A stretch of DNA of 48,136 bases from Candidatus Woesearchaeota archaeon. Its GTDB lineage: Archaea > Nanobdellota > Nanobdellia > Woesearchaeales > UBA12501. The stretch is taken from positions 1 to 48,136 of the forward strand of contig WJJV01000112.1 of the NCBI GenBank assembly GCA_014729495.1. Reading direction: 5' to 3'. The translations under genes and the position numbers were made by a program. Below are positions 32,150-40,909 of the stretch, in pieces (position 1 is the first letter of the stretch; every line of letters begins with the position of its first letter). The notes under the pieces are model-generated. The model was not told the DNA's origin. It did no database searches and saw only the letters and a list, made by a program, of their open reading frames with translations.

Positions 32150-32734
32150 ATGGGATATTTTGATAATGCTATCATCTGGCTGGATCAGATTGGAGTCGCT
32201 GATGTTATAGTGCCGTTCTTTCTGGTCTTTGCAATAGTTTTTGCTATACTGCAGAAGACAAGGATCCTTGGTGATCCAAAGAAAGTCAAGAATCTGAATG
32301 TGATGATAGCTCTGCTTCTGGGACTTGGAGTTGTCATACCTCATGTCACTGGAAGATATCCCACCCAATATGACATTGTTGAGATAATGAACAGGGCGCT
32401 TCCTCAGGTATCCCTTATAATAGTGGCTGTAATAATGATACTGCTGCTCATAGGCATGTTTGGTGGAGAGGCTAATTGGGTCACAGGCCCTTTTGCAGGC
32501 TTCATAGCAGTTATAGCATTCATACTTGTGATATACATCTTCGGAGCAGCAGCCAACCTCTGGGAGTACATAACCTGGCTCTACTGGCTGGATAATCCTG
32601 ATACACAGGCGCTGATAGTGGTTCTGCTGGTGTTCGGGCTCATAACATACTTCATAGTAAGAGAACCAAAAGAGTCCAAGGGAGAGGGCATGCTCAAGAA
32701 TATCTCTGATTTCTTCAAGAAACCAGGGGAATGA
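32150..32734 (+). CDS. Five-helix membrane protein, second of three tandem paralogs
   Basis: A 194-residue paralog of the preceding protein, two bases after its stop codon. VADVIVPFFLVFAIVFAILQKTRILG and NLNVMIALLLGLGVVIPHV match the first gene almost position for position, then three more helices follow. A Trp-rich outer segment (ANLWEYITWLYWLD) and a cytoplasmic tail of about 30 residues (REPKESKGEGMLKNISDFFKK) are its own. Co-transcription with its neighbours suggests a hetero-oligomer. Function unknown. Confidence 0.75.
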   Translation: MGYFDNAIIWLDQIGVADVIVPFFLVFAIVFAILQKTRILGDPKKVKNLNVMIALLLGLGVVIPHVTGRYPTQYDIVEIMNRALPQVSLIIVAVIMILLLIGMFGGEANWVTGPFAGFIAVIAFILVIYIFGAAANLWEYITWLYWLDNPDTQALIVVLLVFGLITYFIVREPKESKGEGMLKNISDFFKKPGE

Positions 32735-32742
32735 TGTGAAAG

Positions 32743-33315
32743 ATGGTTACTATACTTGATTCAGGACTGCTGGAGCATTTCACGCTCATATTCTCATTGA
32801 TATTCGTGATAGCGATAATCTATGGAATCTTCTCAATGGGAAAGGTGTTTGGAGACAACAAAGGCCTGCATGCGCTGATAGCGCTTGTTGTAGGGCTGCT
32901 TGTCATAATGGTCCCGGACATAACCAATATCATTGCTGTGATGATACCCTGGTTCACGCTGCTCTTCATATTCATACTGTTCCTACTGATAACCTATAAG
33001 ATATTCGGAGCCACAGATTCAGACATCATGAGCGTACTCAGGGTGGACAATGTGGTGATATGGGTCATTATAATAATAGCAATAGTGATCGTGATCGCCT
33101 CATTCTCAAATGTCTACGGCCAGAAGCTTCTTGAATCAGGAGATGGAGAGACTGTGGATGCAGATGACACAGCATCAATAGACTCGACTGCCAGCTCATC
33201 ATTCGGATCAAATGTCAGCGCGACATTCTTCCATCCAAAGGTTCTTGGCATGTTATTCATCCTGATTGTGGCAGTGTTCACAATATCACTGCTGGCCATG
33301 AAGACAAAGGCATGA
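32743..33315 (+). CDS. Five-helix membrane protein, third of three tandem paralogs
   Basis: A 190-residue, more diverged paralog: LEHFTLIFSLIFVIAIIYGIFSMGKVFG and GLHALIALVVGLLVIM correspond to helices one and two of the other two proteins. Between helices four and five there is a Ser/Asp/Thr-rich loop (SGDGETVDADDTASIDSTASSS) that is probably outside the cell and could be glycosylated; the C-terminus is almost free of a cytoplasmic tail. It follows the second gene after eight bases. It may be the outward-facing member of a three-protein membrane complex. Confidence 0.75.
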   Translation: MVTILDSGLLEHFTLIFSLIFVIAIIYGIFSMGKVFGDNKGLHALIALVVGLLVIMVPDITNIIAVMIPWFTLLFIFILFLLITYKIFGATDSDIMSVLRVDNVVIWVIIIIAIVIVIASFSNVYGQKLLESGDGETVDADDTASIDSTASSSFGSNVSATFFHPKVLGMLFILIVAVFTISLLAMKTKA

Positions 33316-33360
33316 AGTCATTGTATCTTGGATTCTATTTGTTTGATTACCTTAGATCAT

Positions 33361-33681
33361 TCCTGGCCTTTCTGATAAGATGCTGGTCTTGTGACATTGG
33401 TAAGATAGCAAATCTTATTGTGAATGAATCTGGAATCTCTTCCTAGCCTCTCCGATCAGGTGCTGCTATCTCTATGTCGGAGAGGTGGCAATGGCTTTAA
33501 GAGGATTGTATTGCATTTTTCTCCTAGCCTCTCCGATAAGCGCAGCAAATCCGGCCACGGAGAGGTGGTTATTCCTTTTAGTTTATTCTATTGCAACATA
33601 CTCCTATACTCTCCGGTTAGACGTTGCTACCCTGACATCGGAGAGGTGGCACTCCTCTTAGCTTTAGCTAGGCAGCAACAA
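33361..33681. repeat. Four tandem ~80-base units, each a hairpin
   Basis: Units begin at 33361, 33441, 33522 and 33602 with TCCTAGCCTCTCCGAT or a variant (the first unit is degenerate). In units 2-4 the arm CCTCTCCG pairs with CGGAGAGG about 22 bases later (33447-33455 with 33477-33485; 33528-33535 with 33558-33565; 33609-33615 with 33639-33645), followed by a conserved TGGC. The loops and the 30-base intervals vary between units. It is not a CRISPR: the units are too few and the conserved parts are split. It may be a repeated structured RNA or a protein-binding array. Confidence 0.65.
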
Positions 33682-33906
33682 CAAGGACGAATATTGAGTG
33701 TAGAGGGAAAACCAGTTACGCAGTTCTGGTTTTCCCTTTACGAATAGGACAAATTGCGAAGCAATTTGGCCGTATATGAGTCCACTGTTGTTGTTGCTGC
33801 CTTATAAGTTATAGTATCTCCTTTTTGGCCGTCTGCTGCCAGTATTGTTGTTGCAAATGCAGAGCTTTTGCAACTAAGAAAATGCAAAGCATTTTCTGTT
33901 GTTGCC
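33671..33906. repeat. Multi-hairpin non-coding block
   Basis: GGCAGCAACAACAA (33671-33684) pairs perfectly with TTGTTGTTGCTGCC (33788-33801). Within it lie AGGGAAAACCAG / CTGGTTTTCCCT (33704-33715 with 33726-33737) and CAAATTGC-GAA-GCAATTTG (33750-33768). Further hairpins follow: GTTGCAAA / TTTGCAAC and AGAAAATGC-AAA-GCATTTTCT (about 33850-33898). The block would fold as a closed multibranch RNA. A loose direct repeat (CCGT...TCCA.TGTTG.TG.TGCC) recurs near 33770 and 33934. Confidence 0.5.
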
Positions 33907-34104
33907 GATATTAACTTAAAATATTATCATCGACCGTGTACGAATCCAATGTTGCTGCTGCCTCCATAAATATATACTAATTTGTCCATCATTGTTTTTT
34001 GTAAATACAATCATTAGATTCTTGCTGCAATAAACATAAGAAGATACTGGGGAGCTGATTCATATAATAAATACTAAAAGCAACAATAAAAGAATTGACA
34101 AAGA
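33907..34104. other. Remainder of the non-coding region
   Basis: AT-rich, with one more copy of the TGTTGCTGCTGCC segment (33950-33962) and a TATA-like ATAAATATATACT. No gene is seen. Confidence 0.4.
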
Positions 34105-34902
34105 TTACTTCTTCCCTGCTCCGCCTTTCATCTTGGCGGTTATCCTTGAGAGCTCATTCACATTCTCCATGAATCCTGGAAGTATCTTCTGGAATACCTT
34201 CTCAAGGGCCTTTATCTCTACTCCTATATCAACTATGCCCTTGTCATATTCTGAGATCTTTCCAAGAACTCCCTCATGGAGCTTGTCAAAGCTCTGGCCT
34301 ATATCAGTCATCTTCTGCTCAAGCTTTGTTATCCTGGACTCAGTTGAATCCTTCCATTCAACTATCCTGTTGACATTCTCTATGAGTTCCTGCCATTTCT
34401 CCTCTATGATGGCTTCAGCAATCTCATGGATTCTCTCTTCGCTCATGCTTCCTCCTGCCATTCCTGGAGGGTCCATGGGCGGCATGCCTGATGGAGGCGG
34501 TGGTGACTGCCCAGGTCCTGCCTGACTGTGCCCTGAGGATGGAGGGGGCATATCCGGAGGAGGCATGTTTCCTCCTCCCTGACCAGGATTATCCTGGCCT
34601 GTCTGTGCACTTCCTTGCCAATCCTGTGCTGGCGGCCTCATCTGAGTGGGTGTTGGCTGTTCTGGCATATTATCACCTCTGTTATCATTTGCGTCTAAAG
34701 CTCCTTCTTTCAGGTCAGCCTGGTTCATAGCCTGGCTTATCTGATCCAGTGAGTAACCCTGTCTTTGAAGAGTCTCGTATATCTGGTTGACAGTCATTCC
34801 CTGGTCCTTGAGAGATATTATCTTCTCTGTGGGAACATCTGAAGGAGCTTCAGGGGAAGGTTTTGAAGGCTTCTTTGCGAAAAGATCCTTTAAAAAAACC
34901 AT
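34105..34902 (-). CDS. Coiled-coil protein with UBA-like head and Pro/Gly-rich linker
   Basis: A 265-residue cytoplasmic protein. Residues about 25-65 form a small helical domain, KIISLKDQGMTVNQIYETLQRQGYSLDQISQAMNQA, with the pattern of UBA/CUE-like three-helix domains. A Pro/Gly/Met-rich disordered linker (about 75-155) leads to a coiled coil (about 155-255; IEEKWQELIENVNRIVEWKD..TKLEQKM..GVEIKALEKVFQKIL). It is the second gene of a two-gene unit with another coiled-coil protein. In organisation these resemble the archaellum accessory coiled-coil proteins FlaC/D/E that sit beside the motor ATPase, and the pilus-type ATPase is encoded 1.3 kb away. The relation is inferred from architecture and place, not from sequence identity. 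Confidence 0.7.
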   Translation of the reverse strand: MVFLKDLFAKKPSKPSPEAPSDVPTEKIISLKDQGMTVNQIYETLQRQGYSLDQISQAMNQADLKEGALDANDNRGDNMPEQPTPTQMRPPAQDWQGSAQTGQDNPGQGGGNMPPPDMPPPSSGHSQAGPGQSPPPPSGMPPMDPPGMAGGSMSEERIHEIAEAIIEEKWQELIENVNRIVEWKDSTESRITKLEQKMTDIGQSFDKLHEGVLGKISEYDKGIVDIGVEIKALEKVFQKILPGFMENVNELSRITAKMKGGAGKK

Positions 34903-34920
34903 TTTCTGTGATTAGGCTGC

Positions 34921-35418
34921 TCATTCTTTTAAATCTTTTGATTTTTGGGAGAGTACTTCATTGATCTTTTCTTCCACTATCCTGTCCACTTCATTTCTCT
35001 GGACAAACTTGACAGGATCCCACATATTGATGTACTTCTCAAGTATCTTGACTTCCTCTGTCTTTGCGCATTCCATGAGCTCCTTGACTATCAGCCTTAC
35101 CTTGTCCTTGAGGTCAGAGAACTCGCGCCTTGCATCTGTGAGATCAGAATTCAGTGATGACGCTTCCCTATGGAAGTCCTTGTTGAATTTCAGGAGGTTC
35201 TGGTCAGTAAGCTGGGTGTTTTTCCTGAGATTAGTATACCTCTCTTCAAGTATCCTCAGCCTTCTGCTCAGATTGTTTATCTGATTTGAAAGATCAGACA
35301 TTGCTGTGACAGGAACATCTGCCTCATGCTTTCCGAAAAGTGAACCTCCAAAACTATGCTTCTTCGGCTCTTCCTTGTCTTTGCCTGAATCCTCTTTTTT
35401 TGCGAATGGATTTTCCAT
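34921..35418 (-). CDS. Coiled-coil protein with conserved C-terminal helix
   Basis: A 165-residue cytoplasmic protein. A disordered, charged head of 35 residues is followed by a long coiled coil (about 40-125; LSNQINNLSRRLRILEERYTNLRKNTQL..DLTDARREFSDLKDKVRLIV) and the C-terminal segment ILEKYINMWDPVKFVQRNEVDRIVEEKINEVL, which resembles the WDP-V-KFVTR pattern seen in archaeal FlaC/E-like and pilus-associated proteins. It precedes the other coiled-coil gene by 18 bases and shares its promoter (TATA-like CATTTATATATT at about 35512-35522, giving an unusually long leader of roughly 70 bases). It may be a cytoplasmic ring component of the type IV-like machine. Confidence 0.7.
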   Translation of the reverse strand: MENPFAKKEDSGKDKEEPKKHSFGGSLFGKHEADVPVTAMSDLSNQINNLSRRLRILEERYTNLRKNTQLTDQNLLKFNKDFHREASSLNSDLTDARREFSDLKDKVRLIVKELMECAKTEEVKILEKYINMWDPVKFVQRNEVDRIVEEKINEVLSQKSKDLKE

Positions 35419-35581
35419 GAGCGCCTCTTTTTAGACAATCTGGTTGCTGGTTGGCTGCTGCCTGTGTGCTGTCTCTGTTGTACTGTTACTATTGAGAGTA
35501 TTCCATGATTAATATATAAATGTATTTGAAAACATACTAAAAATCTTATATGGATCATCTGCTTTATTCAATATTGATGTC

Positions 35582-35851
35582 CTATCTCTGCATCCTGTTC
35601 ATGAGCTCTTTCATGGAATCCTCCTCTTTTACCCTGGAATTATCAGAATGCACCTTTGCGCCTACCAGAAACATGACCAGGAAGAACAGGACCATCAGAA
35701 GCACAATGAATGACATCATATATGGAGGTATGCTGTCAGACTGGCTGTCCATCACAGCCCCTCCTGTTATTGTGGGTCTTGCTATAGCGAATACAATCAA
35801 TGCCATGAATAACAGCATTATTATGACCCAGGTAAATGCGAATCTCCTCAT
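35582..35851 (-). CDS. Small two-helix membrane protein with TG-x-AV motif
   Basis: An 89-residue protein with one transmembrane helix at about 7-24 (FTWVIIMLLFMALIVFAIA), then PTITGGAVMDSQSD on the outer side, and a second helix at about 43-62 (MMSFIVLLMVLFFLVMFLVGA), ending in a charged cytoplasmic tail. The motif ITGGAV is shared with three other membrane proteins of the window. A TATA-like CTTATATATC at about 35876-35885 would make its mRNA leaderless. It lies next to the coiled-coil and pilus genes. Function unknown. Confidence 0.7.
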   Translation of the reverse strand: MRRFAFTWVIIMLLFMALIVFAIARPTITGGAVMDSQSDSIPPYMMSFIVLLMVLFFLVMFLVGAKVHSDNSRVKEEDSMKELMNRMQR

Positions 35852-35990
35852 TTTTTGATAAAGGTGGCCTTATTGATATATAAGCTTTTCGATTTATATT
35901 ATAAAATAATATGATGTAATATAAAAAAACATAAAATATATAAAATAATATTGATTTACATGTCCAAAACAGTTAAATATAGGTCATTAT

Positions 35991-36164
35991 ATGAAAAAAC
36001 CAATAAGTGCCACAATAGACGAGGATCTTATTGAATGGCTCAGTTCTCAGACTGCAGACAAGACAAGATACAGGAACAAGAGCCATGTGATAGAAGTGGC
36101 TCTCGAGAATCTCAGGAAAGAGTCTGAAGAGCAGGAGAACAGGAACAAAAAAAGAGGGAGATAA
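35991..36164 (+). CDS. Ribbon-helix-helix DNA-binding protein
   Basis: A 57-residue protein too short for most gene finders. The sequence KPISATIDEDLIEWLSSQTADKTRYRNKSHVIEVALENLRKES has the ribbon-helix-helix pattern: a strand that inserts in the major groove (ISATID), helix A (EDLIEWLSSQ), an N-cap turn (RNKSHVI) and helix B. A basic tail follows. It ends 12 bases before the ATPase gene, so it is probably translated from the same mRNA and may regulate the pilus/secretion operon. Such small regulators can also be antitoxins, but no toxin gene is next to it. Confidence 0.8.
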   Translation: MKKPISATIDEDLIEWLSSQTADKTRYRNKSHVIEVALENLRKESEEQENRNKKRGR

Positions 36165-36176
36165 GGAGCAGATAGT

Positions 36177-38462
36177 ATGGCAGAAAAAGAGGTTTGGAAC
36201 TATGAGATCATCAGGGAAGGAGAAGATGTTATCCTGAGAGTTGACTGCAGCAACATAATAAGAGCCCCTTCTATAGAAGATGACCCATTATACATGTCCA
36301 AGATAATAGAGACCCTTGCAAAAGTCAAGAATGCCACAAAGATAATACTCTACCAGAAAAGGGACTATGAGTATGGTCTTGAAGAGACAGGTCTGCTTCT
36401 TGAGATAGCAATGCTCTATCAGAAGCTCTCAAGAGAGAAGGACTATTTCTCATACGAAGCCCTGACATTCAACGGAAGATGCACAAAGGATGTCAATGAG
36501 AAATACACATATGTGCAGAACATCATATTCAGAAGGATCAAGGAGGATCCTATATCAGCATTTGTTGAGCTCAAGCGTAAGATAAGGGATCAGAAGATGT
36601 TCATGCAGAAGACAGTGAATGAGAATGACATCTACTGCATAAAGAGATACGTGGGTCTTCTGCAGTACATATACAACCTTCTGGAGAACACAAAGCTAAT
36701 CTCACTTGTAAGGAAGAGGCTTGAAGGATACAGGAAAGGTGACCGGGAGATATACAGGGATATATTCCATCCTACAATAAAGCCTGACTTCATGTTCACA
36801 AAGCTCATGGCAGATTACCCTGCAGAAGGAGAAGAGATAGACAGCTATGTAGTGGGAGACAATACAGAGATAACACTGTTCAAGTTCAACGATGATGTGA
36901 AGTACCTGTACCACATGATGCCTCCTGAGTTCAAGCTCGGCGAGGAGAAATATGAGATACTTGACATGGCCAGGAACATAATGGCAGAACACAAGCCCAC
37001 AAGGGCAGAGTTCGTGAATCCTCAGAGGATGAGAGAGGTCTTCTATAACATAGGACATGACCTTATTGAGGAGCTGCTGGGATACAGGAATGTCAAGATG
37101 AGCCAGAAAGAGATAGACGAGCTCACTCAGATACTTGTGAGATACACAGTAGGCTTCGGCCTCATAGAGGTTCTACTGCAGGATGAGAGGATACAGGATA
37201 TCTCAATAAACTCACCCCTTGGAAGGATCCCTATGTTCATAGTGCATGGTGATTATGCAGACTGCTTTACAAACATTGTCCCCACAATACCTGAAGCAGA
37301 GTCCTGGGCTTCGAAGCTGAGGATGATATCAGGAAGGCCGCTGGATGAGGCTAACCCCATTCTTGACACTGAGCTTGAGCTTCCTGGAGTGAGCACAAGA
37401 GTTTCTGTGATAACACAGCCTCTTGATCCTACAGGAATTGCTTACTCATTCAGGAGGCACAGGGACAAGCCATGGACACTGCCATTATTCATCTACAATA
37501 AGATGATCAATCCAATAACTGCAGGCCTGCTGAGCTTTGTTGTAGATGGTACAAGAAGCATGCTCATAGCAGGAACAAGAAGCTCTGGTAAGTCATCATT
37601 CCTGAGCAGTCTTATGGTAGAGATAATGAGAAGATACAGGATAATAACAGTTGAGGATACCCTTGAGCTGCCCACAAGGCAGATGAGGGATCTCGGATTC
37701 AATATACAGCCTTTGAAAGTTGCGTCTGCCCTGACAAGAGGTTCATCTGAGGTGAGTGCTGCTGACGGAATAAGATCCACTCTTAGATTGGGAGACTCAT
37801 CGCTGATAATAGGAGAGGTCAGGAGCAAGGAAGCTCTTGCCCTCTATGAGGCAATGAGGGTTGGAGCAGCTGCCAATGTAGTGGCAGGAACAATACATGG
37901 TGACAGCCCTTATGGAGTCTTTGACAGGGTAGTGAATGACATAGGCGTTCCAAAGACATCATTCAAGGCAACAGACCTTGTTATAGTGGCCAATCCAATA
38001 AAGAGCCCTGGAGGCACAGAGAGAAAGAGAAGAGTGACCCAGATAACAGAAGTAAGGAAACATTGGGAGAATGATCCTATGCTTGAGAACGGCTTTGCAG
38101 ATCTTTTCAAGTATGACAGCAAGAAAGACCAGCTTGTTGCGACAGATGACCTGATGAATGGAGACAGCGATATCCTTAAGATGATAGCAGCTAACATACC
38201 TGATTTTGCAGGAGACTGGGATGCAATGTGGCAGAACATAGAGATGAGAGCAAAAGCAAAGAAGACCCAGGTTGATTACGCAGTCAAGATGGACAATCTT
38301 GATCTCCTTGAAGCACCATTCACAATAAAATGCAATGACCGGCTCCACATACTCTCAGAGAAGGTCAAAAGAGAGACCGGAACACTGGATCCAAAGAGGA
38401 TATACACAGAGTGGGAGATATGGCTCAAGAGTGAGATGAAGAAGAAAGGCCTGAAAGAATAG
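36177..38462 (+). CDS. Type II/IV secretion-type ATPase (archaellum/pilus assembly, TadA/FlaI-like)
   Basis: A 761-residue cytoplasmic AAA-type ATPase of the GspE/TadA/FlaI/VirB11 superfamily. The N-terminal domain (to about 330) is larger than in FlaI. The core has ELLGYRNVKMSQKEIDELTQILVRYTVGFGLIEVLLQDERIQDISINS, the Walker A GTRSSGKSS (466-474), the Asp-box VEDTLELP, Walker B LIIGEVRS (about 543-550) and the His-box GTIHGDSPYGVFDRVV. A C-terminal extension of about 130 residues follows. It powers assembly or retraction of a type IV pilus-like filament or secretion. The membrane platform gene follows 78 bases later, and coiled-coil proteins lie upstream on the other strand. No pilin with a class III signal peptide is seen here. 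Confidence 0.93.
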   Translation: MAEKEVWNYEIIREGEDVILRVDCSNIIRAPSIEDDPLYMSKIIETLAKVKNATKIILYQKRDYEYGLEETGLLLEIAMLYQKLSREKDYFSYEALTFNGRCTKDVNEKYTYVQNIIFRRIKEDPISAFVELKRKIRDQKMFMQKTVNENDIYCIKRYVGLLQYIYNLLENTKLISLVRKRLEGYRKGDREIYRDIFHPTIKPDFMFTKLMADYPAEGEEIDSYVVGDNTEITLFKFNDDVKYLYHMMPPEFKLGEEKYEILDMARNIMAEHKPTRAEFVNPQRMREVFYNIGHDLIEELLGYRNVKMSQKEIDELTQILVRYTVGFGLIEVLLQDERIQDISINSPLGRIPMFIVHGDYADCFTNIVPTIPEAESWASKLRMISGRPLDEANPILDTELELPGVSTRVSVITQPLDPTGIAYSFRRHRDKPWTLPLFIYNKMINPITAGLLSFVVDGTRSMLIAGTRSSGKSSFLSSLMVEIMRRYRIITVEDTLELPTRQMRDLGFNIQPLKVASALTRGSSEVSAADGIRSTLRLGDSSLIIGEVRSKEALALYEAMRVGAAANVVAGTIHGDSPYGVFDRVVNDIGVPKTSFKATDLVIVANPIKSPGGTERKRRVTQITEVRKHWENDPMLENGFADLFKYDSKKDQLVATDDLMNGDSDILKMIAANIPDFAGDWDAMWQNIEMRAKAKKTQVDYAVKMDNLDLLEAPFTIKCNDRLHILSEKVKRETGTLDPKRIYTEWEIWLKSEMKKKGLKE

Positions 38463-38540
38463 ATATTGCAAGCGGATCTGCCATACGCTTATTAGGATAG
38501 GCAGAAGGGAAAAAGAGGTAAAAAGAGGTAAACCCCGCAA

Positions 38541-40823
38541 ATGCCTAAAGATAGTGACACAAAGGACAGGATCAGCAGTAAAGAGATAGAAGACATGATG
38601 CAGAGGTACAAGGAGAAGCTCAACAAGGAGTTCCGCGGACCTCTTACTGCTGAGAGAGGAGAAGCCTCTGTAAGGTCTCTTGATTATCAGGAGTTCAGGC
38701 AGGAGTTCATGCCAAAGAGGCTCAGCATCTATGAGAAGCTCTGCAACATGAGCGAGAAGCTGCTCAAGATAGCTCCTGACAAGAAAAAGACTGAGGATTA
38801 TGAAGAGGCAATAAGGATATGCCACCTCAGCACCACTCCCACAGGTGTTGTGTCATTCGCTGTCATAGCTCCCCTTCTACTGATTGTCATGGGTTCGGTA
38901 ATAAGCTATCTGCTATTCCAGTCCATGTTCTTCATAATGTTCTTTCTTATAGCAGGAGCAGCAATCTATGCCCCTCTGAACAAGCTTCCTATGTTCCTTG
39001 CCAACAGCTGGAGGATGAAAGCCAGCAACCAGATGGTCCTGTGTATCTTCTATGTTGTCACATATATGAGGCACACATCAAACCTTGAGCTGGGCATGAG
39101 ATTCGCCTCAGACCATCTTGCGCCTCCATTATCAATAGATCTCAAGAAGATCCTGTGGGATGTTGAGACAGAGAAGTACGAGTCAATAAAGGAATCGCTT
39201 GACAGCTACCTTGACACATGGAAGAAGTACAACATGGAGTTCATAGAAGCATTCCATCTTGTTGAATCATCATTATACGAAGGTGATGAGGACAGGAGGA
39301 TAAGCCTTCTTGATAAGTCCCTTTCAGTCATACTTGATGAGACATACGAGAAGATGCTTCATTATGCACAGAACCTGAAGTCTCCGATAACCATGCTCCA
39401 CATGCTTGGAATAATCCTGCCGATACTCGGCCTGGTCATACTTCCTCTTGTAGTCAGCTTCATGTGCCAGGTGGAATGGTATCATCTCGCTGCACTTTAC
39501 AATGTAGCACTGCCAATAATAGTCTATTATCTCGGCAAGAACATCCTGTCAACAAGACCCACAGGATATGGAGATACTGATGTATCAGAGGAGAATCCTG
39601 AGCTCAAGAAGTACAGGAACATAATAATACCTCTGGGTCCTTTTGAACTAAAGATAAGGCCTATGATTATCAGCATAATCTTTATAATATTATTTGTGGG
39701 TCTGGGAATAAGCCCTCTTGTCCTGCACATGTTCACAGCAGACTCAAACTGGGATCTGATAGTGCCAAAAAAAGGGGATAATCTCTTACAGACAACTTAT
39801 CAGCTTGAGGATCCTGATGAGAAGTTCGCTTTGCTTGGCTATAGGAAATCTCTTGGATGCCCTCCAGGAGAGACAAACTCTCCTGGATTTGGCGAGGTTG
39901 TGGGGCCTTTTGGCCTGGGAGCAGCGATCTTCAGTCTTCTTCTTATAATAGGCCTGGGAGTAGGAATCGGATTGTACTTCAGATTCAAGGCATCGAATGT
40001 GATAAAGATAAGGGACAAGGCAAAGCAGCTTGAGAAGGAGTTCGCTTCAGCGCTCTTCCAGCTCGGAAACAGGCTTGGTGACGGGCTTCCTGCTGAGATT
40101 GCATTCAGCAAGGTGGCTGCAGTGATGGGAGACAGTGTCTCAGGTTCATTCTTCACGCATGTATCTATGAACATAACCAGGATGGGAATGGGTGTTGAAG
40201 CAGCGATTTTTGATCCAAAGCATGGGGCTCTTGTATACTATCCTTCATCTTTGATAGAGAGCTCAATGAAAGTTCTTACAGAAAGCGCAAAGAAAGGGCC
40301 TGCAATAGCAGCAAGGGCTGTTATAAGCGTGTCAAGGTACATAAAGGAGATACATCGAGTGGACGAGAGGCTCAAGGACCTGATGGCTGACACCATAAGC
40401 TCAATGAAATCACAGATAAAGTTCCTCACACCAGCTATCGCAGGGATTGTGATCGGAATAACATCAATGATAACCACAATACTGGGCCAGCTTGGAGTTC
40501 AGCTCAGAACACTCACTTCAGGACAGGATGATGCAGCTCAGATGGGTGGTGCAGGCGGCATGATCAATATGTTTGGAGAAGGTGTTCCTACATTCTATTT
40601 CCAGATAATCGTGGGATTCTATGTTGTACAGCTGATATACATACTTACAATAATAACCAACGGAATAGAGAATGGATCAGACAGCCTTGGAGAGAGATTT
40701 GCTCTGGGAAAGAACCTGATAACAAGCACTTTATCTTATGCTGTCATTGCTCTGATAATCATGCTTGTATTCAATCTTATAGCAGGCACTATAATGGGAA
40801 AGCTAAATCTAGGTGGGGCTTGA
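38541..40823 (+). CDS. Type II secretion/pilus inner-membrane platform protein (TadC/FlaJ/GspF-like)
   Basis: A 760-residue polytopic protein with two T2SSF-type cytoplasmic helical domains. Its transmembrane helices cluster at about 95-150, 285-330, 380-400, 460-485, 630-655 and 690-755. The second F domain includes KQLEKEFASALFQLGNRLGDGLPAEIAFSKVAAVMG and VSRYIKEIHRVDERLKDLMADTISSMKSQIKFLTPAIAGIVIG, a pattern common in archaeal TadC/FlaJ. The conserved stretch VCYVVTYMRHTSNLELGMRFASDHL occurs in the first. It is co-transcribed with the ATPase and forms the membrane platform that the ATPase drives. Its size, larger than FlaJ (about 550 residues), matches the two-domain platform proteins of other archaeal type IV systems. 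Confidence 0.9.
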   Translation: MPKDSDTKDRISSKEIEDMMQRYKEKLNKEFRGPLTAERGEASVRSLDYQEFRQEFMPKRLSIYEKLCNMSEKLLKIAPDKKKTEDYEEAIRICHLSTTPTGVVSFAVIAPLLLIVMGSVISYLLFQSMFFIMFFLIAGAAIYAPLNKLPMFLANSWRMKASNQMVLCIFYVVTYMRHTSNLELGMRFASDHLAPPLSIDLKKILWDVETEKYESIKESLDSYLDTWKKYNMEFIEAFHLVESSLYEGDEDRRISLLDKSLSVILDETYEKMLHYAQNLKSPITMLHMLGIILPILGLVILPLVVSFMCQVEWYHLAALYNVALPIIVYYLGKNILSTRPTGYGDTDVSEENPELKKYRNIIIPLGPFELKIRPMIISIIFIILFVGLGISPLVLHMFTADSNWDLIVPKKGDNLLQTTYQLEDPDEKFALLGYRKSLGCPPGETNSPGFGEVVGPFGLGAAIFSLLLIIGLGVGIGLYFRFKASNVIKIRDKAKQLEKEFASALFQLGNRLGDGLPAEIAFSKVAAVMGDSVSGSFFTHVSMNITRMGMGVEAAIFDPKHGALVYYPSSLIESSMKVLTESAKKGPAIAARAVISVSRYIKEIHRVDERLKDLMADTISSMKSQIKFLTPAIAGIVIGITSMITTILGQLGVQLRTLTSGQDDAAQMGGAGGMINMFGEGVPTFYFQIIVGFYVVQLIYILTIITNGIENGSDSLGERFALGKNLITSTLSYAVIALIIMLVFNLIAGTIMGKLNLGGA

Positions 40824-40909
40824 AAAAAAGCATTTCTGAAGGATACAAAGAATTCTGTCTCAGAAATAATGCAAATGAAATCCCGACTTCATCTAAAATA
40901 TTAAATGCC
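40824..40909. other. Non-coding leader into the hairpin array
   Basis: AT-rich, non-coding. A degenerate half-copy of the hairpin core (CCCGACTTCATCT near 40882-40894) precedes the first full hairpin. Confidence 0.4.

Noticed and set aside
33361..33681. CRISPR array
   Set aside because: Only four units; the conserved portion is split into two hairpin arms rather than one direct repeat, and the first unit is degenerate. No cas genes are nearby.
33424..33747. 107-residue reading frame in the repeat region
   Set aside because: It covers the tandem hairpins, repeats with them, and has no ribosome binding site or recognisable domain.
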